Origin: Temnopleurus reevesii
Lineage: Eukaryota; Echinodermata; Echinoidea; Temnopleuroida; Temnopleuridae
NCBI GenBank assembly: GCA_036244855.1
Contig: BQKZ01001545.1
Span: forward strand, 6,134-70,133
DNA length: 64,000 bases
Direction of reading: 5' to 3'
The position numbers and the translations under genes were made by a program. This document shows, one piece after another, positions 41,935-54,835 of the stretch (the first letter of the stretch is position 1; every line of letters begins with the position of its first letter). The notes beneath the pieces are model-generated. The model was not told the DNA's origin. It made no database searches and worked only from the letters and a program-made list of their open reading frames with translations.

Positions 41935-43570
41935 GTAAATGTTTGACCATGAAACAAGTTATTTGATCATCCAATTAATGTTATTTTAAAGAATTAAGGT
42001 TGGACGAAAATGTTTTTTTTTTAAGATATTGTTTTTCATACACTTCATGCGAAAATGCCATTGACTATTCAAAATCGTTTTCAAGTTATATTTTAAATGT
42101 TTTTCTCTAAAATGCCCTTACTTTGGCTGAATGAATGAAAACGGGGTGTTTTTTTTTTTTTTTTTTTTTTTTTTACTTAAGGTCGGGCCATTGTCAAAGG
42201 GTCGGTCAGTGGAGGACAAGCAAACAATTCTAGGGTCTTGTCATTAGACAAGTGTTTTCCCTTGTCTGAACACTGTAGTATATAAACGTACCGTACAATG
42301 AATTAGATTTTCTCTAGGCTTACACTGGCTCTACGAAAATGTGTGACTGGAGCCCATGATGGTTTTTATATATGCTGGTTGATTGTGTTGACCTGTACAC
42401 AGTTTGAATCATGAGTGTCATCGGTTTAACGTTTCCTACTGAACATCACTTAAGGAGGGTACATATCAAGGGTGTATTTTAGATAATGCACGTGGTTGCA
42501 CTGAAAGGCAAAATTTTGTTTAATCCATTCATTTATTCCTATTCATTAAAACAAATTACAATAACATTTTTAGATGGATAGATTAGTCGTATACGTAAAT
42601 ATGTGACTTGGGCCTTTAAGGATTTTATATTCCACCAATAGACCAATAATTGACGGGATGCTTAATTGTGTTGACCTATATAGATATGTTAAATCATGAG
42701 TGTGTCCTCGGATTAGTGTTTCCTGCTTTACATCGCTTGGGGAGGGTGCATTAAAAGATTAGGTTTGAAAAATGCACATGGTTGCACTGAAGAGGGTGAT
42801 GGTCAGATTTTTTTTGGGAAAAATGTTCTCAATATATTCAGTATTCTTATTCATTAAACACAACTTACAATAAGATTTTGCGATGGACATAAAATAGTCG
42901 TTTGCGTAAATGTGTGACCACAACATTTAAAGGTTTTATATGCAGCCAGCAGACCAATAATTGACGGGATGCTCGATTGTGTTGACCTGTACGCAGTTTG
43001 AACCGTTGAAATGTGAGTGTGTCCTCGATTTAACATTTCCTGCCTAACAACCACAACACTTGAGGAAGGTGCATTGGAAGGTTATGTTTAGAAAAAGCAC
43101 ATGGTTGCATTGGAAGGGGGGGGGGGTGGTCGGATTCTTGGAAAAAACAGATATTGTTTAGTTCAGTCAGTTATTATCATTTAACATGTTTAATAAGACA
43201 AATTACAATAGCATTTTTGAGATGGACATACACTAGTCGTTTACGTAAATGTTTGACGAAAGCATTTAAGAGCTTCATACGCAATCAGCATTCCAATAGT
43301 TGACGGGATGCTCGATTGTGTTGACCTGTACGCAGTTTGAACCGTTGAAATGTGAGTGTGTCCTCGGTTTAGTGTTTCCTATTTTACATCGCTTGAGGAG
43401 GGTATACATTGAAAGGGTAATGGTTGCACTAAGAAGGGAATGGCGGAGAGATTTGTTTTTTGTTTTTTGTTTTGTTTTTTGTTTTTACTGGAGAGGAACA
43501 AATTGATCAATTTATTCAATTATTCTTATTCATTAGAACACATTCCTGAAACAATAAAAATATTTTACGA
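41931..43570 (+). repeat. Tandem array of ~260-400 bp diverged units
   Basis: Units share an anchor TACGTAAATGTGTGAC (or variant) at about 41931, 42331, 42591, 42901 and 43241, followed by CAATAATTGACGGGATGCT, GTGTTGACCTGTACGCAGTT, GTGTCCTCGGTTTAGTGTTT, GGAGGGTGCATT and ACATGGTTGCACT. T runs, for example 42149-42174, and G runs break up several units. No conserved frame. Confidence 0.8.
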
Positions 43571-43734
43571 TAACAATAGCATTTCCCTAGATTTGATCTT
43601 ATTTGGAGAAAGGGGGTTGAACAAAGGAAGTAAAATTATGTTCAACCAAGTTTAAAAAGATGCCAAGATAATTTTATACATCTGGTTCAAAAGATTGATA
43701 TGAAAGCATATATTTTATTCAAATTAAAAACTAA

Positions 43735-44046
43735 GGCCCGTATTCTGATGTCAGGTTTAACATAAAATAGAGTTTAAATCTGTGGTTTAAGTATGGAAAG
43801 CCAAAAGAGGCTTGAATCTATAACAGTAGGTGATTAATTTACCAGCACATTTGGCACTCATAGTATTAAAAACTGTCTTAAAATAAAAACTCTAATAGTT
43901 TTCTACATTATTAAAGCATGGGAAAAGAGAGCAGTTAATATAAGGATTATACAGTTTGAATAAAGTTTTGGCACTTTGGGCTACCCATACTTAAACCACA
44001 AATTTAAACCCTAGTTTAAGTTAAACCTGACATCAGAATACGGGCC
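43735..44046. mobile_element. MITE-like element, family F, with ~65 bp terminal inverted repeats
   Basis: Left GGCCCGTATTCTGATGTCAG, right CTGACATCAGAATACGGGCC. The inverted similarity continues through GTTTAACATAAA, GAGTTTAAATCTGTGGTTTA and AGTATGG. The interior of about 170 bp is AT-rich and non-coding. A clear target duplication was not identified. Confidence 0.85.
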
Positions 44047-44799
44047 AATATATCTATGTACACGAGAAGTATGATGTACCAATTTTTTTTTGTTCTCAGG
44101 ATATTGAATATCTCTCCGACTTTTGAAGAAAAAAAGATGTTGGAAGACATTTCCCATTGTATTCTCTCTTATAACTTTCTAGATCACCTATATTTTTCAG
44201 TCACAAACAAGCATGATAGTTAAGGAATATTCCTTGTAAAGTCAAATAATTTCTCCTTTAAAAAGTTGTGCAATTTCAAAAAGGGAGTGTTTGTATTTCA
44301 CATACTAATGTCAATACATGCCTCTCGTTTCACCATGCAATCTTGCATAATATTCATCCGCTGGGGAAAAATAAACATGAACATGAATTAGAATGTTTGA
44401 CGTGAATATCAATTACAGATACAATTCATGCTCTCACAGAAATAAAATTCCTTTTTGTTCCTTACGCCGTTTTGCAAATAACACCGGGCATTAATACGTT
44501 CACATCTTCCTCAGATTACCGTTGGGCTCGGATTACCCTGTCATGCTTGTAACAAGAGATGGCGCCAGACATTATTGCTTTTCACGCAGCTGAGTGGGGA
44601 TTGTTTTCTTGAGCTGAAATTCTGTCAAGGTCGCGTGTGAGCGTGAGATGGGAGTTTGATGGGTTATAAAAGGGGAGTTAACCCCAGACTTTAATGTGCT
44701 ATCAGTGAATGAAGAAACATTTTACATTTTGCTCGAAAAGTGGCCAAGAAATCAACAAGATTCTTTACAAAATGCATGCAGAATCAACACGACATAACC
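44047..44799. other. Unannotated sequence
   Basis: No gene recognised. TATAAAAG at 44665 is followed 37 bp later by an initiator-like TCAGT at 44702, but no coding exon follows. Confidence 0.45.
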
Positions 44800-44940
44800 T
44801 ATTTCCGAAAAATTAAGTCGATTGCCAATCCAATGCAGCTCCTTTGTAATGCTATTCGAATCAGAACCGGCTTGTTATTGTTGGTTCCGCATAATTCAAT
44901 ACTTTATATCGTATTATGCCTATTTGAAGTGTGAAATTAT
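44800..44940 (+). repeat. Family I repeat fragment
   Basis: AAATTAAGTCGATTGCCAAT, TTGTAATGCTATTCGAATC and ACCGGCTTGTTATTGTTGG match the family I copies at 14 kb and 21.7 kb. Confidence 0.65.
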
Positions 44941-45194
44941 GTGTACAATCATGTGTACAAAGTGAATATTGTTTCTGGATATTGCCAATTAGGGGTGTAA
45001 ATCCAAATATTGAAAATTCATAACTTTTGAATGTATCGTCCGATTTTGCTCAAATTTTGATCATTATATTTACCTCCATCCACTTAGTCATAGCACATCA
45101 GTGTCTGGGTAAAGTTCCCCTTTCATGTTTTATCAGGAGAGTGGTGTGTTTAAATGGATGGTTGAGATGAACGTCGTGCAATGGACGATGGCAG

Positions 45195-45195
<1 letters not shown>
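44941..45195. other. Unannotated sequence
   Basis: Nothing recognised. Confidence 0.5.
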
Positions 45196-45241
<46 letters not shown>

Positions 45242-45242
45242 T
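45196..45242 (+). repeat. (GAT)n microsatellite
   Basis: About 47 bp of pure GAT/ATG. The poly-His and poly-Met frames here are artefacts. Confidence 0.95.
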
Positions 45243-46916
45243 GCATTTTCTTTCTCAAATTTTATTTGGGAAACCAGACCTTTAAATTGCAAGCACAAAA
45301 TGATATCTATTTTGCAAGGCCTTTAACACCGATGTTATATAACAACATTCAATTGTTATTCATTATGTATTTGGGTGTTTCGAAGAATTTTGGTATTTTG
45401 GAAGTACAACCTACCCACATTTCAGGGTTGCGATTTGGTGAAATGGTGATAAAGAGATAAAGTTTACACTTTAAAATCCCCATGTTAAACTAACACTTTG
45501 AATGTTACAGGTTGAAGGTTGAAGGTGGCAAAATGCTCTTTTAATAGTATTGGATCTAACACTTTTACGGTTGATCTAATCTTATGGATTCCAGTTCCGC
45601 ATTCTAGTTTTTAGAACGTTTTTTTAATGCTGAGGTCAGAAATTATTGTTTTAGCCATAATACATGCATCGTTGTACAATTCCCTTTTCTGCATAATTTG
45701 GTAGGCAGAAGGCATTTCATGTAGTTGCACATTGGGAAGAAAATTGACGCATAATATACAACATAGATTTTGCAAAGTTTTAACATGGTATTGTTATTGC
45801 GTAAACATGCCTATTTCACACTTACAAACAAGCCACGCAAGGAATAACATGTGTCCATGATTCATCTTTTATGCATGCGATTTTGACAGTTTCCCCCAAA
45901 ACCACGACGACCACGGGATTTACATTGCACTCCCTGGTTTAGCCTTGCTTGTCAGCCGTGAAAACGCCAAAGGTTGCACAGTGCCACTGCAATGTGAGCA
46001 GAAGGGAAAAGGAGTTGGGCAAAAGTAAACAACCTTATTCAAGCCCATAGCTTCCCACATAGGTCATATTAAGATATGTTGTGGCCAGTAAGAAGGTTTA
46101 TTTTCTAACACAACAAAAGCTTAAAACTTCGAGGTTTTCTTGACAACCACGTGATTTACATTGCTCTCCCTTGTATTGCACTGTTAGCAGAAGTGACAAA
46201 TAAGTGAGACAAAGTAAACAACTTCATCCAAGTCCCCACTTCGTGAACACAACTGCTCTCCGCAGAAGAGGGAAGAGGGAATAAAATGTCTCCTTTTGTG
46301 CATCTTAAAATTTTGACTCTCAGTACGAGGAGGGGGGGGGGGGGTGGGAATAAATTTTGTGCCCCTCGTACAAGCAAAACGTATTCATTATATCCAATAT
46401 GAGCATCTCCCCCATAAAAAGTATCAGCTCAAATTTGACGCCCATCGCGGAAAATCTTTCACTCCCCAGGATGCTGACAAGGAAAAAAAGTGTTCATTTC
46501 GTGCTGAATATGGAAATGGTTGGAATATGAAATGTTTTATAACCCACCATGTTGCAGCTGTCTTTTCACACAAATCGAAATGTAAAGAAGAATATCCACA
46601 ATGAAATGCTAATAACCGTTTCGCATATTGGCATTTTCGCGACATCCATTATGGATGAATTTCAGTCTAAAAGGCCGTTGAAAAAGTGCCTCATGGCCAA
46701 AATGTAACTTTGAACCCATTTATTTTTGTTTTACAACAGGTTGATATTGGTACTTAACTCAAAGGGCAATAGTCAATTTATTCATGTTTCGTCGTCGTCA
46801 TTGCTTCAAGCAAGTGATTTTCTTGTATCTTGAAAGACAGTGACATATTTATGTAAAGTCTTCATTAAGAAGGAGATCGAAACATCATACGGCTTGTTTT
46901 ACGTGTCCCCCTTTAA
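45243..46916. other. Unannotated sequence
   Basis: No gene recognised. A G run is at about 46331-46345. The frames at 46156-46377, 46344-46604 and 46424-46645 lack recognisable domains. Confidence 0.45.
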
Positions 46917-47046
46917 GGCCCCGGTCACATAGAGGCCCGGAATCAACACGATTCAAAGCGACTCTTTGTTAATTCACAGTTAACTGCCTCAGCACAAATA
47001 GTCGTGTTGAATCGTGTTGCTTCCGGAGCCCTATGTGACCGGGGCC
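46917..47046 (+). mobile_element. Palindromic MITE, family B copy 4
   Basis: 130 bp near-palindrome, GGCCCCGGTCACATAGAGGC to GGAGCCCTATGTGACCGGGG plus CC. The loop is in forward orientation. It is flanked by TAA at 46914-46916 and TAA at 47047-47049. Confidence 0.9.
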
Positions 47047-47339
47047 TAAGAGGAGATGTGTGTTGACAAGGGAAATTTTTACAAAGTAGATAAAAACGAG
47101 TTAACAGCCTAATGATGTCAGTCACCACGTCCTTTTTCACTCGATTAGCCAACACAGGTAGAAGCACGTAGGACACTAACAAAGCCAATTTTCTGAACAT
47201 ATTACTACATGTTCTTACTCATTGATTGTTCACATATTATTCTCTTTATAGTTTTTTGACAATTTTTTTTCCATTTCATGAAAATTATTTTCATGTTTTA
47301 TGCATTTATGTTAACCTTCATTTTCTAGCCATTACAAAA
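47047..47339. other. Unannotated sequence
   Basis: Nothing recognised. Confidence 0.5.
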
Positions 47340-47510
47340 AAAACACGATATAGACAATTTCCGTAAAATAAAGTGGGTCATGGGACAATAGATCCGTACG
47401 TCTATGCATGCATACACAACAATTGTCACTCGGTTACGATTTGTATAGCATGACAAAGAAGCGTTCGACATAATTTTGCAGAATTAGATTATATCGTGTT
47501 AAAACTAGAT
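47340..47510 (-). repeat. Family I repeat, opposite strand, uninterrupted
   Basis: TTTCCGTAAAATAAAGTGGG, TCATGGGACAATAGATCCGT and GCGTTCGACATAATTTTGCA are the complement of the family I copy at 21690-21990, without the inserted family C element. Confidence 0.75.
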
Positions 47511-50500
47511 GTTACGTTTACATATTGCATTAAGAATAAGTGTTTGTTTGAGTGGGAGTGTGGAGGAGTAAAGTGTACACATTAGTTTTTTATTCAAAGT
47601 CTTATAATGATAGCTCGTTTATAGGAGAATAGGGTATTGGGGGCAACATAACACTAAAAGCTGTTGACAGAAAGTTGTCAGTAAGCTAGGAGAAAAACAA
47701 ATATTTTCCTCTCAGAATAAATGTTTTCACACATTTGAGTACGAAAATTGAATTCGGGCGCACATCAAAACAAATACTTTCCTGTCAGAATAAATATTTT
47801 GACGCATTTGAGAAGAAAGATTGAATTTGGGCGCATATGAAAGCGATATGAAAATGATGTAATTAATATACAGCAAAAATGCATGTTAATTTCATTTTTA
47901 AAAGAAAATTCATTTCATGTTATTTGCTATTTTAATGTATCTTTAACACTATTAACGAAAGTTTATACAATTGAGTCGGGAATACTTATTTTGAACGATT
48001 TGGCGTTGATCATGTTCATTCAAAAAAATCTATATAGACTAAAACTGATATATTATTTGTTTTCCTAGCTAGCTACAACAAAATTCAGAAACCTTATAAA
48101 AATATTCTCCTTTGCTCTACAAATCGGGAGTAAAGCAGACGTCCCTTTCATAATTCTTTTTCTAATCAATGTTGAACAATATGAAAGAATCGAATGATAC
48201 TGGTAATTCTATTCATATCTTTTGAAGTGGAAACGGAGGTTCCTTTTACAACCTCACTCTATCAGTAAAAATTCCCCTCATCAAAGCCCCCTTGACCGAA
48301 CTGTAATTCATAAATATGGTAATAAGCTGAACATGATGGCGTGAAAAAGCAATTTTCTCATTCCTCTTCAGTTGCCTTCTTTCATGCACTCGTTCGTATC
48401 GTACTTGAATTACATGGCGTACCACCGTCATAAAAATAGAAGCAATGGCGGACCCCATTCAGACTATCTCCGCTGAACGTCTGGCGAATCACCGTCTATG
48501 CTTTTATATACACTGAAGAAAAAAAAATACCTTAGTATTTACTCAATTTAGTTATATCAAGAAAGCGCTTATAACAAATGTTCAATTATTTATAATTCCG
48601 TGCTATTATGAGTATCGTTTACTGAAATGTAGTCGACTGTTTAACCATACTTAATTAAGCAACTATCATAAAACAAACAGAAAACTTAAATGCGCAGCTC
48701 GGGTTTAAAAGAAAAAAAAAGACTCATGCGCTACCATCGGAGCCAAACGTCCGATTTTTACAAAATATTTTTTTTTTCAATATTATTGCTTATTTTTGTT
48801 GAGTTTGTACTCTACAGTTTGCAATCTACAAATTTTAGTGCGTGTAAACGGACTCTTTGTCTTTATGAAAAGCAACAACCTGACAAAGTTTTGCTAGTCT
48901 ATCCGTGTAAGATATTCAAGTGTGCTCATATTTGTTCCATTTCCTTTTAACTTATTCAGACATTGATTGAGTGACTCTATTTGATATTTATTTGATTAAA
49001 ACAGGGAAAAATTCCATGATTAAAAGGGCGTCGTTTCCTTCTCTGCATAGAATGACAGCTATCAGTTTGGTCAATGTTCGGGAAATGATGCCCATCCATG
49101 GACCAATTGCACGAAATGGTCCTAGTAATCCAGTTTTTGCTAAGACATCTTCGTGTCAACCTCTTCACATAGACGCAAACTTTAAAACGTCTATGCGAAG
49201 AGGGTGGTATAGAGAAGTTAAGAGGCAAAGCAAGAAACATAATGCTAAGACTATTTCGTGCAATTTGCCTCAGAGCTCGTCGTGTGAATGCGACCTTAGG
49301 ATTACAAGCTAGCGGAACAAATTGATGCTTGGGAATTGCTTTTTAATTCTGCTTTTTGTCTGTCCTGTAACATCAAAGGGAACGTCTGGGACTAATGGAG
49401 TGAGAAGGAATTATCATTTATAGTTTGTATTTAAAAGAAAACGTTTTAGGACCATACACCTCCCATACATAGGGATTAATTTTTTTATTTAGTCAATGCC
49501 TTAGATCTTGAATTACTCTCCTAATAGTTATATTGAAGTATATTTGTAAAGAAGTATTTACAATATTATTCGTATGATTTTTGCCGTTGTTATTTAGGTA
49601 AGAGAATTTACATTAAGATCCATTGAGAACGATTTCAATAGCAATTTTGTACCAATTGTAGTTTTTTAAACTGCATATAACTTCCAATAAATGTTCAATT
49701 AAATTCAGTTCAAATGAATGTTTTTTTAAATATATAATAGCAGACGGGAGGATTAATTATGACACATCATACAATTAAAAATGAATCACATAACATCATA
49801 ACATGTAATTAAAAGACTGGAGATAAGATTATTAAAAATAGTTGTTACTATATGACTGAGTATGTGCATGGTTGAGTATAGTAACATGTTTTGTTCCTAA
49901 ATTTTATGTTGTTTTCTGAATTTTACATCATGCTATTGTACAGATACTCAAATTAAAAGTTGAGGACAACAGAATGTTACCATCAATAGAAATTGCTTAG
50001 TCATCCTATCTCCATCTAAATGCATTCATATTTCATTGTTTACTATTCTGCTTCATTTAGGTACATTTATTGCTTTTTTAATATCAGTGGGGAATATGAA
50101 GGAATCTTATGACATTGAGGCAATAATAGCATAACAAAGGTCAATTGACGTGCAATTGTTGTTATTGTTAACAAAAATTGAACTAAAGAGACCTGTTTGA
50201 ATAGTTCCATGTCTTTATATAGCGCAGTTTGGGAATAACAAGTTGATAATAACGAAGCATTTGTATTGCGCCATAAATTATTTGTATAACTATATTCTCG
50301 ACATCAGGGGACATCTATTTTTTTTAGAAAGAGGCAGTAAAAAATACCAAACTAATTAAGGGCTAATATGTCGAAAGTCTATCAAAATCATATTCTAAAT
50401 ATAGAATGATATTGACACGGTGCTTCATAGAGCAATACATTGAATGATTAAACGGTTATATAATTTGAAACCTTGGATAACGTGGTATTTGATTTGTGTC

Positions 50501-50584
50501 GATTTTCCGTGCCCATCTTTATCGTATACTCCTTAAACTTTTCACCTTATTTCTCCTGTTTTTCTCGCTATTTGTTATCTCTCT
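47511..50584. other. AT-rich unannotated sequence
   Basis: No gene recognised over about 3 kb. The frames at 48246-48458 and 48971-49312 have mixed composition but no recognised family. The second contains a 12 bp-arm hairpin TTCACATAGACG / CGTCTATGCGAA at 49164-49199. A short near-repeat (TATTTTCCTCTCAGAATAAA / TACTTTCCTGTCAGAATAAA) is at 47701 and 47777. Confidence 0.45.
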
Positions 50585-50660
50585 CTTACAAAATCACTCA
50601 CTCACACATACACAATCAAACATACACACACATACGAACTTACAGAGACATACGCGCGCG

Positions 50661-50712
<52 letters not shown>
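50585..50712. repeat. CA-rich and (TA)n microsatellite cluster
   Basis: Imperfect CA-rich sequence, a CGCGCGCACG step, a pure CA block at about 50665-50700, then (TA)n to 50712. Confidence 0.95.
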
Positions 50713-51537
50713 CGCATACAATCTTGATAGCCACAGCACCTTATCCCTACTCCCTCTCTCCCTCTCACTCCTTTTCCTTTTCTCTCCTACATTTTCCCCT
50801 TACCACATAAAATCACTTATTTTTCTTTATTCCAAATTCTAATTGCACCTATACCTTCATCCTGAAATTACCTAATGAATGGATGAAGAAAGGATGCACG
50901 CAGTTTTGAACACGAATGGATGTTTACACAATACATCGTTTCCATAGCAACATAATTGTATCCATAGGTATTTTCAAGCATTGCGGATCAATGCCTCTTT
51001 CTAAAAACCTCTTCTCTCTTTTCCGCTTTCTTCCTCTCTACATCGATCCATTTTTCTCATGGCATCTAATTGCTATACGATACGTGGAAATTGTTAGAAA
51101 ATTAATTCTTTCAAATTGATTGATGTCGCCTTGACGACACCGTAACTAGAAAGCTATTTTGTCCATTATTTCCACCTTTCCTTTGAATAATTTGAAGGAA
51201 TGATAAAAGTGAAATGTAAACGTGTATGATTATTTGACTGGTCCCCATGGTAAACGAGCAGTACTAGTATTATTATTATTATCATCCTTTATTTGTATTC
51301 ATTTTTTTAATTGTGAACTGTGAACAACCCCTATCAACATATTTACCTCCAAATACCAATTTCAAGTTAAACCAAGGGCTCTCTAATTCAATGTGTTCAT
51401 ATCTTATACTGAAAGCAGGAGTCGGTATCCCTTCATCGTGAAATTTAAATCGGTACTAGCAACGAAATGCGAAAAAAATGCTTAATATTTAACACCGGAA
51501 CGTACCAAATCAAGTGCATAGAATGTATTCTAAACAC
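50713..51537. other. Unannotated sequence
   Basis: Pyrimidine-rich at 50745-50800; otherwise featureless. Confidence 0.5.
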
Positions 51538-51632
51538 CAATTACATCGGTTTGTTGTTCTAAGCGCTTTGTACCATATATTTTGAAAAAGCGCTATATAA
51601 GAACTTTTTTTGTATTGTATTGTATTTGTATT
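51538..51632 (+). mobile_element. SINE 3-prime tail fragment
   Basis: TTGTTCTAAGCGCTTTGTAC and AAGCGCTATATAAGAAC are followed by a T-rich, TGTAT-repeat tail. Confidence 0.65.
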
Positions 51633-52949
51633 AAACTTTTCTGGAAAGTATATAAACGAATATACGTTAAATATAAACCACGGCTTTTGCAAGGTTTATA
51701 CTCTAGCAACTCAAATATAGAGTTAACATTTTGAGAGGCTGGAGAACTGAATACCTTAACAGACAGTAAAGACAAACTTTAAAATGGTTGGATCCACATT
51801 AAGCATGATTCAAACTTTAATTTGCCATTTGCAAAAGGTTATCGCCCCTCCAATTTTTAGATGCTAACATTTGAGTAATGTTTTTAGTGTATGATAAGGG
51901 TAAAATGATGAGACAGGGAAGTTTGCTCGTCGACGGCTTATTTTATGTTAAGGGGGACATAACCACCGCTAATCTCAACCAAATTAACGTGATATATCAC
52001 GCACATGCTACCTTCGCGTGTTAAACCCACAGGGAACAAACATTATCGGAAAAGTAGAACATCACATCTTCACCGCGCCGACGGCGAACTACATCAATCC
52101 GTTAATATTTACTCTGTGGAGTTTGGAGAAGTTTCAGCCGTGGTTCTGTATCAGATGCGCCTGTGGACACGGTTTGATAAACACCCATATTGCGGAATTA
52201 TTGTACACAAAGATTATTTGCCTTCGCCCCACATCCTAATCTTCTTTCATCGCTGATCTTCAATTTTCTGGAATTCCCCTTTCGTAAACCTTTGAAGATG
52301 TTGACGAAGTTTCAAGGAGCACTTCAGATTTTGATGGGTTCTTTGCGGCAACGCGAGGATATGAAGAAAAGAAGATTTTTGTGTACAAAGTTGACGGAAT
52401 CTGCTACAAATTTCCTGATGCCGTTTAAATATTTGTCCTTCAGACGAAATGAGGTGCGAAAGTTGAAAGGAAGAAAAACAATTATGTGATATATATTTTT
52501 AATTCTCTCTTTTATCTTGGCGACGCTTTAAGTTGATGGAAGTTTTTCTTTCATTCATATGATCAGCCACCATGGAAATCAGCATAAAAAATTAAGCATC
52601 ATTAGTGTAACTCGAGAAGGTGTGGATAAAATAAACTAAATAACATAAACCTCTTTTAACGTTGGTATATATAACAAACTTTCCAACATCTCGTGCAGTG
52701 CGCGAATCACGAGGAAAATTGCAGACCGATCTGGAAGGCTACATATAAATATGGAAAGGTTTTGCGATGTGCCAAGATTGGGGCCGATATCTGGCAGAAC
52801 TTTGCCTTAAGACTCGTGCAGTTGAAGGATATGAAATGAATCTAGCGTGATGCTATACGAGGACTCCATGGGATATAAGCCTTGTCGGCTGTTATGGATT
52901 ATCTTGTCATGTATGTTGATACAGACAAATAAATCAAATCAATACAAAT
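51633..52949. other. Unannotated sequence with overlapping short frames
   Basis: The plus-strand frames at 52005-52256, 52018-52239 and 52190-52489 overlap; none resembles a known protein. The third is Lys/Arg/Phe-rich. I cannot tell whether any of them is an exon. A tail-like repeat of AAATCA words (ACAAATAAATCAAATCAATA and following) is at 52925-52965. Confidence 0.35.
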
Positions 52950-53940
52950 CAGATCAAATAAAATGATCTTTTTGTCATCGTCGTCGTTGTCATCGTCATT
53001 GTCGTCATCTTAATCACCGTCTTCGTCATCATCATCATCTTGATATCTAATGGTACTTCAATTTAAACAAACACATTTTCATCACTCGATTGAAAACATC
53101 ATCACAGATCGTTATCTTATCTGCTGGGCGCAGAGAGAGAGGTGATATCTGCTCGGACTATCAAGGATTTTGAACAGAACTATCTACGTTGTTTTACGTA
53201 CAACATACTTTACCCTCTCAATTTGTGTGATACGAATTGCAATGTATCCTGTTGTCAACTCACTTTCATGTCTTTGGAGAAAGTTCCATTTTTGCATGAC
53301 GGCCACCAACCCTTGATTGCGATTTTTGTGGCAGCCATTATCACCAAAAGGACTGCAACTGCGGTTTTTTTACCAAAACTACAAACAGCACCACCTACAT
53401 TGCCACCAGTAACACCACTATAACCACCCTTAACGTTGCCTCTACCATAACCACCAGCATCACTACCACGACCCTCCCCATCCCCACCACCACCACCACC
53501 TCCATCACCACCACCTCCACCACAACCACCACTTCCACAACCAAGCCCAACTCCCACCACTACTACCATCACTACAAACTACGAATAAAACCGTATACAC
53601 TGCCACTACCACCATCCTCATCGTTACCACCATCATCATCACCATAGCCACCAACGACACTACTACCATCTTCCCCATCCCCGCAACCCCCACCACCACA
53701 TCCTCCTCCACCACTACCACCACCACCACCACCACGACAACAACCAGCACCACCACAACCACCACCACCACCACTACTACCATCACACTCAACACCATCA
53801 ACACCACCGCATTACCCACAACAAAATGTAACCCACCAACTTCGACAATTAGCACTAAGAGAACGACGACGACCACCATCACCACTACGAGGAAAACCAC
53901 ACGGACAACTTCCGCCATAACGACAACCAACGGGGACGAT
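52950..53940. repeat. Cryptically simple trinucleotide region (CAT/CAC)
   Basis: TCGTCATCG-type repeats to about 53040, then ordinary sequence (53041-53330), then CCACCA-dominated repeats to about 53930. The minus-strand Val/Gly-rich frames of 105 and 232 codons are simple-sequence translation. Confidence 0.85.
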
Positions 53941-54783
53941 TGAATCATTTCCCTCTTTCTCTCCCTCTCTCGATTACTATAATTGCCTTTAACACATTCA
54001 CAAGCTCTATACAAAATACCATCACAATTACCATCACCACAAACCATCATTAAAATGATTATAATAATTCTGTTGAATGGGAGAGAGGGGGATTGAGTTT
54101 CATATTGCGAGTAATTCAATGGATCGATGCCGGGTCCACGAAGGCATGTAATACTGTCAGCTAACCATCGCCGCATCCCTACACTCCTCTTTTTAAGACC
54201 CATTCATGCTGATGATGATGCGCGGGGAGCATGAGAATCATGGGTGGAAGGCTTGCCAAAGAAGATATGGCCAAGAATTCGATATATAGCACCTGTTTTT
54301 GATCCGGCGGTTTCACCCCCTTCAACCTACATCACACGCACCCACTCCTAGCTATCACATCACAGCTCAGAGCCGGTGATCGCATTATCAGCCTTCCCGT
54401 ACACCAACACGCGCTCATTCACGAGTAATCGTCAACCATCGCGAAATATAAGCCAATACACCGAAGAGAGAACCAACCCTCAAAAACGCCACGCACACCG
54501 CGTGCTAGTGGCGTACTTTTCCGCGAAACATACATTCAGAGCGAAATATATACTACATCTTTTTGGATCAGTAACGTACTAATCAATGTAATGCGATCAA
54601 GGAAGCTAGTTACACACTCTGGAATTTGTTGTCACGTGTATTATAACTAAATGGATTGCTGTACGGAAGGAATTTATATTGGATGTAATATGATTGGCCA
54701 CTGATTTGAAAATGGAAGACGACGATGATGACTGTTGCTTCATATCTAACGCCGATGTAAGTTGATTGAATTATATGCGGTAA
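53941..54783. other. Unannotated, relatively GC-rich sequence
   Basis: Less AT-rich from 54090 to 54560 with many CpG steps, but no recognised coding exon. Confidence 0.4.
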
Positions 54784-54835
54784 TTGATTGATTGATTGAT
54801 TGATTGTTTATTTATTTATTTATTACGTTTTATTG
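54784..54835. repeat. (GATT)n and (TTTA)n microsatellite
   Basis: Six GATT-type repeats followed by four to five TTTA repeats. A degraded GATT stretch recurs at 54874-54915. Confidence 0.9.

Noticed and set aside
41931..43570. A CRISPR array or other regular repeat-spacer system
   Set aside because: Units are long, diverged and irregular, spacers are themselves repeats, and the DNA is eukaryotic in character. No array with short identical repeats and unique spacers exists in the window.
44660..44940. A TATA-driven promoter (TATAAAAG at 44665, TCAGT at 44702) and similar TATA strings at 21096 and 61520
   Set aside because: The TATA-to-initiator distance is slightly long, no coding exon follows, and such strings are expected by chance in AT-rich DNA.
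48971..49312. A 113-codon frame containing a 12 bp-arm hairpin as a histone-like or other gene
   Set aside because: The hairpin lacks the histone stem-loop consensus, and the peptide has no recognisable domain.
53255..54203. Minus-strand Gly/Val-rich frames of 105 and 232 codons
   Set aside because: They arise from CCACCA-type simple sequence, and no domain is present.
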